In this document: in pieces, positions 6,608 through 10,652 of the stretch
How the letters are laid out: the number at the start of each line of letters is the position of its first letter
Position numbering within the stretch: position 1 is the first letter of the stretch
From: Thermoplasmatota archaeon
GTDB lineage: Archaea; Thermoplasmatota; Thermoplasmata; RBG-16-68-12; JAGMCJ01
Direction: 5' to 3'
Assembly: GCA_022848825.1 (NCBI GenBank)
Contig: JAJISH010000142.1
Coordinates: forward strand, 1 to 10,652
Length of the DNA: 10,652 nucleotides
Translations under genes and position numbers: made by a program
Notes under the pieces: model-generated
The model's input: only the letters and a program-made list of their open reading frames with translations
What the model was told of the DNA's origin: nothing
Databases searched by the model: none

Positions 6608-6981
6608 CTTCTGATGTTTAGCTCCTCTTTCTTCTCTTCCAATGTCTTCCTATGTCCCTCTGTTAGGTAGAAGGCAAGCTCCTCGATTCTGTCCTGGTCC
6701 CTTATGAATGTTGCCTTACTCTTCGTGTCGATCAACCTCCCGAACTCTCTTGACATCCTGAGCGTTGCGACGAAGTAGTAAGCGGCCACCATCAACATTA
6801 TCGGTGCGATTACATCCAACCACACCAACCACCCTCCGACGTCTGCATGCACACGTTGGAGGAGGTCGGGACTCGTCTCCCGAAAGAAATTGGCTGTGAT
6901 CACGATTACTGTGAGGAATGTTCCCAGTATGAGGAAAAGGGCTGATAGCTCGAGTTTGAACTCCTGGAGAATCTTAACCAT
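6604..6981 (-). CDS. Two-transmembrane protein of unknown function
   Basis: This 125-residue protein has two clear hydrophobic helices, residues 12-33 (SALFLILGTFLTVIVITANFF) and about 49-74 (from GGWLVWLDVIAPIMLMVAAYYF onward). A short polar loop, rich in charged residues, lies between them. The remaining 50 residues form a charged, probably helical tail (RIEELAFYLTEGHRKTLEEKKEEL). By charge, both termini are likely cytoplasmic. The layout recalls small two-helix membrane proteins found in Thermoplasmata (possibly DUF3198-like), but that is recalled similarity, not a search result. No enzymatic motif is seen. ATG 6981 has no Shine-Dalgarno sequence; an A/T-rich box about 27 bases upstream suggests a leaderless transcript. 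It lies upstream of moaA on the same strand, separated by 130 bases with a second promoter, so membership in the moa operon is doubtful. Confidence 0.72.
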   Translation of the reverse strand: MVKILQEFKLELSALFLILGTFLTVIVITANFFRETSPDLLQRVHADVGGWLVWLDVIAPIMLMVAAYYFVATLRMSREFGRLIDTKSKATFIRDQDRIEELAFYLTEGHRKTLEEKKEELNIRR

Positions 6982-7003
6982 CTGAGGGAGAGAATCGGTA
7001 CTT

Positions 7004-7013
7004 CATAGAAAAA
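7004..7013 (-). promoter_or_regulatory. Possible TATA box of the two-TM protein gene
   Basis: The minus strand reads CTTTTTCTATG in this stretch, centred about 27 bases upstream of the ATG at 6981. No Shine-Dalgarno sequence is present, so a leaderless mRNA is plausible. The box is not a close match to TTTATA, so confidence is low. Confidence 0.35.
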
Positions 7014-7023
7014 GATTGTTGTA

Positions 7024-7062
7024 GGACCCCTCTCTCATATTCCAGTGGAAATGAAGGGGTCC
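7024..7062. repeat. Long interrupted hairpin in nrdJ upstream region
   Basis: GGACCCCT (7024-7031) pairs perfectly with AGGGGTCC (7055-7062). Inside, TCAT (7035-7038) pairs with ATGA (7051-7054), and TTCC (7040-7043) with GGAA (7047-7050), leaving a three-base AGT loop. The result is 16 base pairs interrupted only by CTC and A bulges on one side. The right arm contains copy 2 of the 15-bp inverted repeat. It could be an operator, or a terminator-like structure, though no T tract follows on either strand. Confidence 0.6.
7047..7061. repeat. 15-bp inverted repeat, copy 2
   Basis: The plus strand reads GGAAATGAAGGGGTC, the exact reverse complement of 6518-6532. It forms the right arm of the 7024-7062 hairpin. 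It lies 66-80 bases upstream of the ATG of the two-transmembrane gene and about 100 bases upstream of the likely nrdJ promoter. Confidence 0.6.
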
Positions 7063-7152
7063 CGGTGGGGGCAGTTGTAAAGAATCATGCACCGAGGCAT
7101 GGGACATCGCAACCGCTCGAGTACCGCAAGAACGCAGGAACGGAGCGGCCCC

Positions 7153-7224
7153 TCGAAAACCCTTTTATCGTGATGTCCTATATCCCCTCGTAGAGGTTTT
7201 CGAACCCCTATTTATTGAGGAGGC
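7153..7224 (+). promoter_or_regulatory. nrdJ promoter region with flanking inverted repeat and RBS
   Basis: CGAAAACCCTTTTATCG (7154-7170) looks like a BRE followed by a TATA box centred near 7165, predicting transcription from about 7192. A weaker alternative is CCTATATCC (about 7178-7186). TCGAAAACC (7153-7161) and its exact reverse complement GGTTTTCGA (7195-7203) bracket the promoter, 42 bp centre to centre. The right arm can also fold as GGTT-TTCG-AACC. The strong Shine-Dalgarno GAGGAGG (7218-7224) lies nine bases before the nrdJ ATG. The remaining gap (7064-7152) holds two further short inverted repeats: CATGC/GCATG (7086-7101) and CCGCTC/GAGCGG (7113-7148). Confidence 0.5.
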
Positions 7225-7233
7225 ACTAACACT

Positions 7234-9540
7234 ATGGGGATGACTCACTCCGGTTCATCAGATGATTCCATCGCTCAGAAGGGTGAGGAATGGACTCCTG
7301 TCGCGGACCTCACGGGCAACGCCATCGCGGTTCTGGAAAGGAGGTACCTGAAGAAGAACGATGTTGGAGAGGTGATAGAGACCCCACAGGAGATGTACGT
7401 GAGGGTCGCACAGAACATCGCTCATGCAGACGGACTCTACGACGAGCACGCGGACATCGAGAAGACAGCGAAAGAGTTCTACAAGATGATGACCGCCCTC
7501 GAGTTCGTGCCCAATTCCCCGACGCTCATGAACGCCGGACGGGATCTGCAGCAGCTCTCTGCGTGTTTTGTGTTGCCGATCGAGGACTCGATGGAGAGCA
7601 TCTTCCAAGCCCTCAAGGACACGGCCCTCATACACAAGAGCGGAGGCGGTACAGGATTCTCCTTCTCAGCGCTGCGCCCGAAGAACGACGTTGTCCTCTC
7701 CACCAAAGGCGTTTCGAGCGGTCCCGTCTCGTTCATGGGGGTCTTCAACGCCGCCACGGAGGCGGTGAAACAGGGTGGGACCCGCCGGGGGGCCAACATG
7801 GCAATACTCCGCGTGGATCATCCCGACATACTCCAGTTCATCACAAGCAAGCGAGACAACACGGCGATAACCAACTTCAACATCTCCGTCGGCTTGACAG
7901 AGGACTTCATGGATGCCCTGCAAAAGGACGGTGAGTATGAACTCATCAATCCACGGGACCGCAAGGTAAGCGGGAAGATGAAGGCGAAGGAGATATTCGA
8001 CCTCATAGTCGACATGGCGTGGACCAATGGGGAGCCTGGGATAATCTTCCTCGACCGGTTGAATGAGGGCAACCCCACGCCGGAGCTGGGCGTGATAGAG
8101 AGCACGAATCCATGTGGCGAACAGCCGCTACTTCCGTACGAATCCTGCAATCTCGGGTCGATCAACCTCTCAAGGATGGTCGTGAATGGTGGGATTGACT
8201 GGGGCAAGCTCAAGGACACAGTCCACAAGGCCGTTCACTTCCTCGATAACGTCATCGACATGAACAGCTACCCACTGGAGACGATAGAGGAAATGACCCA
8301 GGGGAACAGGAAGATCGGTCTCGGTGTCATGGGCTTCGCTGACCTGCTTATCATGCTCGGGATCCGGTACGACTCCCAGGAAGCAACGGACGTGGCGGAG
8401 AAAGCCATGAGCTTCGTCGAGACGGAGTCCAGGAAGGCATCCGTGGAACTCGCAAGGACCCGCGGTGTGTTCCCGAACTTCACTGGGAGCATCTTCGACG
8501 TTCCCGGCGGGGAGAGGGTGCGGAACGCGACCACGACGACGATAGCACCCACGGGCACGATCAGCATCATCGCCGGATGCTCCGGCGGAATCGAACCGCT
8601 CTTCGCGGTGTCGTTCATACGGACGGTCATGGACGACGACAAGCTGATTGAGGTGAACCCCCTGTTCAAGGAGAGGGCCATGAAGGAGGGCTTCTACTCG
8701 GAGGAGCTGATGAAGAGGATCGCGGACAGGGGCTCGGTCCACGGCATGGACGACGTTCCTGACCATATCCAGAAGCTTTTCGTGACGGCCCACGACGTGT
8801 CCCCTGAGTGGCACATCGGCATGCAGGCCGCGTTCCAGCGACACACGCACAACGCGGTATCGAAAACGGTCAACTTCCCCAACAGCGCGACAAGGGAGGA
8901 CATATCCCGGGTGTACAGGCTCGCATACGACCTCGGCTGCAAGGGGGTCACCGTCTACCGTGACGGCAGCCGCGACGCACAGGTCCTGTCGACTGGCCAG
9001 ACAACGAAGTCCAAGGAGGAAGCCGAAAGGAAGCTTCATCCGAGGCCTAGGCCCTCGATCACGATGGGATCCACGATTAAGATGAGGACGGGATGCGGGA
9101 CGCTCTATGTGACGATCAACGAGGACGAGCACGGCGTGTGCGAGGTCTTCTCCCAGATGGGGAAGTCCGGCGGTTGCGCGATGTCCCAGTCCGAGGCCGT
9201 CGCGAGACTCATCTCACTCGCTCTACGGTCCGGGGTCCGGGTGGAGCCGCTCATCAGGCAGATCAAAGGGATCCGCTGCCCCTCTCCTCTGATGGGAAAG
9301 GGCGGTATCATCCTCTCCTGCCCAGACGCGGTCGGGAAGGCCCTTGAGAGGTATATGAAGCGGAAGCAGGCCTTGGAGGCGGGCGAGCCCCTAGAGGAGG
9401 CCACGACCCTGGACAGGTTCGCACCCGAGCCGATATTCAGCGGGAACGTGGTGGGCGTTTGCCCCGACTGCGGAGCGGCCCTCGTTCACGAGGGCGGGTG
9501 CATGGTCTGCCGTTCCTGCGGGTACTCCAAGTGCGGTTGA
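7234..9540 (+). CDS. nrdJ: Adenosylcobalamin-dependent ribonucleotide reductase (class II)
   Basis: This 768-residue vitamin B12-dependent enzyme reduces ribonucleotides to deoxyribonucleotides. The barrel holds the disulfide cysteines Cys111 (SACFVLP) and Cys305 (ESCNLGS). The NPCGE loop at residues 292-296 carries the thiyl-radical Cys294 and Glu296; the 11-residue spacing to Cys305 matches known class II enzymes. Other landmarks are HKSGGGTGFSFSALRP, KQGGTRRGANMA and APTGTISIIAGCSGG. A TSCPD-type domain follows (about residues 610-700). The C-terminal zinc ribbon has C743-x2-C746 and C756-x2-C759, and the tail SCGYSKCG carries the Cys762/Cys767 pair that re-reduces the active site. No N-terminal ATP-cone is visible, so dATP overall-activity control is probably absent. 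No intein or insertion is seen. GAGGAGG nine bases upstream supports ATG 7234. Its last 55 bases overlap the convergent DUF123 gene. Confidence 0.97.
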   Translation: MGMTHSGSSDDSIAQKGEEWTPVADLTGNAIAVLERRYLKKNDVGEVIETPQEMYVRVAQNIAHADGLYDEHADIEKTAKEFYKMMTALEFVPNSPTLMNAGRDLQQLSACFVLPIEDSMESIFQALKDTALIHKSGGGTGFSFSALRPKNDVVLSTKGVSSGPVSFMGVFNAATEAVKQGGTRRGANMAILRVDHPDILQFITSKRDNTAITNFNISVGLTEDFMDALQKDGEYELINPRDRKVSGKMKAKEIFDLIVDMAWTNGEPGIIFLDRLNEGNPTPELGVIESTNPCGEQPLLPYESCNLGSINLSRMVVNGGIDWGKLKDTVHKAVHFLDNVIDMNSYPLETIEEMTQGNRKIGLGVMGFADLLIMLGIRYDSQEATDVAEKAMSFVETESRKASVELARTRGVFPNFTGSIFDVPGGERVRNATTTTIAPTGTISIIAGCSGGIEPLFAVSFIRTVMDDDKLIEVNPLFKERAMKEGFYSEELMKRIADRGSVHGMDDVPDHIQKLFVTAHDVSPEWHIGMQAAFQRHTHNAVSKTVNFPNSATREDISRVYRLAYDLGCKGVTVYRDGSRDAQVLSTGQTTKSKEEAERKLHPRPRPSITMGSTIKMRTGCGTLYVTINEDEHGVCEVFSQMGKSGGCAMSQSEAVARLISLALRSGVRVEPLIRQIKGIRCPSPLMGKGGIILSCPDAVGKALERYMKRKQALEAGEPLEEATTLDRFAPEPIFSGNVVGVCPDCGAALVHEGGCMVCRSCGYSKCG

Positions 9541-9896
9541 AACCTCCCGAAGTACGCCAGGTGTGCCTCGCATGAGCAATCGGACGAGCCGAACCCCTTG
9601 ACGACAATCGTACCACCATCCACTTCGAAGATCTTTCTGTTTATGCCGCACTCCTCCTTCTCATCCGAAGGAAAGAGAACGGCCCTCACGATTTCCGCCT
9701 CGCGGAGGAAGTGATCGATGTGCCATTTCATCTTCTTCTCCTCGCGAAAATGTCTTTCCACCCTCTTCTCCAGGTTCACCATCGAGGAGCCGGTGTACGC
9801 GTAGAATCCAGCGGGAAAGGAGACCGTGCCCAGCGCTCCTATCCCGATGTCCCTGTCCTCGCTAAGGCGGATGAGGAGAACGTACGCGCCCTTCAC
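9486..9896 (-). CDS. DUF123 / Uri-type GIY-YIG-like nuclease family protein
   Basis: This 136-residue protein matches the archaeal DUF123 family, related to GIY-YIG nucleases and sometimes fused to endonuclease III in other genomes, which suggests a DNA-repair link. Visible motifs are GAYVLLIRL with Tyr5 (the GIY position), FYAYTGSS with Tyr34-Thr-Gly36 (the YIG position), LEKRVERHFR with Arg45 and His49, and WHIDHFL at residues 58-64. The terminal motif FGSSDCSCEAHL has Cys107, Cys109 and His112, which with Cys83 could bind metal (inference). The family core ends near residue 119; the last 17 residues are read out of the overlapping 3' end of nrdJ and look unconserved. The start is GTG 9896. 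An in-frame TAG lies seven codons upstream and no ATG intervenes, so the start is secure. No Shine-Dalgarno sequence is seen. Nuclease activity is unproven. Confidence 0.88.
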   Translation of the reverse strand: MKGAYVLLIRLSEDRDIGIGALGTVSFPAGFYAYTGSSMVNLEKRVERHFREEKKMKWHIDHFLREAEIVRAVLFPSDEKEECGINRKIFEVDGGTIVVKGFGSSDCSCEAHLAYFGRFQPHLEYPQERQTMHPPS

Positions 9897-9950
9897 GGCC
9901 CGAGTATCGAGGCTCTACCCGAAATCATTTTCCCCCTTCTGAGTGCTAAA

Positions 9951-10008
9951 CGTTAAATCCACCATCGTCTTCATGGGCAGTTGCACGGTTGCGTGCAAGC
10001 CAAAGGAG
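9951..10008 (+). promoter_or_regulatory. Glutamate dehydrogenase promoter, leader hairpin and RBS
   Basis: CGTTAAATCC (9951-9960) is a possible TATA box, predicting transcription from about 9982. The perfect inverted repeat TTGCAC (9981-9986) and GTGCAA (9993-9998), with loop GGTTGC, begins at that point. AAGGAG (10003-10008) lies eight bases before the ATG at 10017. The hairpin therefore sits at the 5' end of the leader, five bases from the ribosome binding site. Confidence 0.45.
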
Positions 10009-10016
10009 TGTCTGAA

Positions 10017-10652
10017 ATGGCAACGAGAGAACTGAACCCGTTCAAGATAGCGCAGAGGCAGCTGAAGATCGCGACAGAGAAGCTGGGCTATCCTGACGAG
10101 ATATATCAGGCTCTCGCGGAGCCCATGAGGACGTTGGAGGTCAGCCTAACGATCCGGATGGACGACGGAGGTCTGAGGACCTTCAGGGGTTTCAGGTGTC
10201 AGTACAATGACGTCAGGGGCCCGTGCAAGGGGGGGATAAGGTATCATCCGGACGAGACCGTGGATACCGTGAAGGCCCTGGCCGCGTGGATGACGTGGAA
10301 GTGCAGTGTGGTCAACATCCCTCTCGGAGGGGGCAAGGGCGGAATAATCTGCAATCCCAAAGAGATGTCCCCCGGCGAGATCGAGAGACTGAGCAGGGCG
10401 TACATAGGTCAGGTGGGCAGGATAATCGGACCTGCGAAGGATGTTCCCGCTCCCGATGTCTACACGAACCCGCAGATAATGGCCTGGATGATGGACGAGT
10501 TTAGCAAACAGCACGGTTACAACGTTCCCGGGGTCATAACCGGCAAGCCCATTCCCGTGGGTGGCTCAGAGGGCAGAGGGGACGCCACTGCGCGGGGTTG
10601 CGTGTACACCACCCGTGAGGCGGCCAAGAAGCTCGACATAGACCTCAAAGGC
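10017..10652 (+). CDS. gdhA: Glutamate dehydrogenase (Glu/Leu/Phe/Val family), 5' part
   Basis: The first 212 residues of an enzyme that interconverts glutamate with 2-oxoglutarate and ammonia; the window edge cuts the rest (family members are about 415-450 residues). The dimerisation/substrate domain is well conserved: [11 protein letters not shown] with Lys71, [19 protein letters not shown] with Lys95 and the catalytic Lys107, and DVPAPDVYT with Asp147. These match Lys89, Lys113, Lys125 and Asp165 of the clostridial enzyme. The nucleotide-binding domain begins with [14 protein letters not shown] near residue 180, just before the edge. NAD versus NADP preference is not visible. ATG 10017 is chosen because AAGGAG lies eight bases upstream; an in-frame GTG at 10008 overlaps that site and is less likely. 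Substrate preference within the amino-acid dehydrogenase family is inferred. Confidence 0.95.
   Translation, partial: MATRELNPFKIAQRQLKIATEKLGYPDEIYQALAEPMRTLEVSLTIRMDDGGLRTFRGFRCQYNDVRGPCKGGIRYHPDETVDTVKALAAWMTWKCSVVNIPLGGGKGGIICNPKEMSPGEIERLSRAYIGQVGRIIGPAKDVPAPDVYTNPQIMAWMMDEFSKQHGYNVPGVITGKPIPVGGSEGRGDATARGCVYTTREAAKKLDIDLKG

Noticed and set aside
7021..7233. Cobalamin riboswitch upstream of the B12-dependent RNR
   Set aside because: I see no B12-box-like core (GCCACTG-type), and the predicted promoter at about 7165 leaves a leader far too short for one.
8170..9132. 320-codon open frame on the minus strand opposite nrdJ
   Set aside because: It is antisense to a highly conserved class II RNR reading frame, has a composition rich in R, H, V and D typical of shadow frames, and has no recognisable motif.

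Overview
The window looks like a piece of an archaeal chromosome. The clearest sign is an sn-glycerol-1-phosphate dehydrogenase gene (egsA), the enzyme that sets the stereochemistry of archaeal lipids. A UPF0179 protein, an archaeal-type DUF123 (GIY-YIG-like) protein, BRE/TATA-like promoters and a mix of leaderless and Shine-Dalgarno starts agree with this. The moderately high GC content and the gene set suggest Thermoplasmatota or a related euryarchaeal lineage. That placement is inference, not shown by any single marker.

Layout: (1) Positions 1-1051, minus strand: the N-terminal part of a tetratricopeptide-repeat (TPR) protein, cut by the window edge. (2) 1052-1281: a shared divergent promoter region. 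(3) 1282-2809, plus strand: egsA followed by a UPF0179 cysteine-rich protein. (4) 2796-6473, minus strand: a six-gene molybdopterin (Moco) operon in transcription order moaA, moaD, moaE, moaC, moaB, moeA, with every junction overlapping or directly abutting. (5) 6604-6981, minus strand: a two-transmembrane protein of unknown function, with a doubtful 83-codon ORF (6356-6607) wedged between it and moaA. (6) 6982-7233: an intergenic region rich in inverted repeats. (7) 7234-9540, plus strand: adenosylcobalamin-dependent (class II) ribonucleotide reductase, nrdJ. (8) 9486-9896, minus strand: a DUF123 protein whose 3' end overlaps nrdJ. (9) 10017 to the right edge, plus strand: the N-terminal 212 residues of glutamate dehydrogenase.

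How the genes work together: the Moco operon encodes nearly the whole path from GTP to metal-loaded molybdopterin. MoaA and MoaC make cPMP, MoaD and MoaE form MPT synthase, MoaB-type and MoeA proteins adenylylate molybdopterin and insert Mo or W. An E1-like MoeB to charge MoaD is not in the window. The other genes are housekeeping functions in lipid, deoxynucleotide and nitrogen metabolism, with no obvious shared pathway.

I see no mobile elements, CRISPR arrays, tRNA or rRNA genes, and no clearly new multi-gene system. The most interesting signals not explained by genes are regulatory: a 15-bp exact inverted repeat placed upstream of both moaA and the membrane-protein gene, a long interrupted hairpin containing one of its copies, a 9-bp inverted repeat bracketing the nrdJ promoter, and a hairpin in the glutamate dehydrogenase leader. 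No intergenic gap exceeds about 250 bases.
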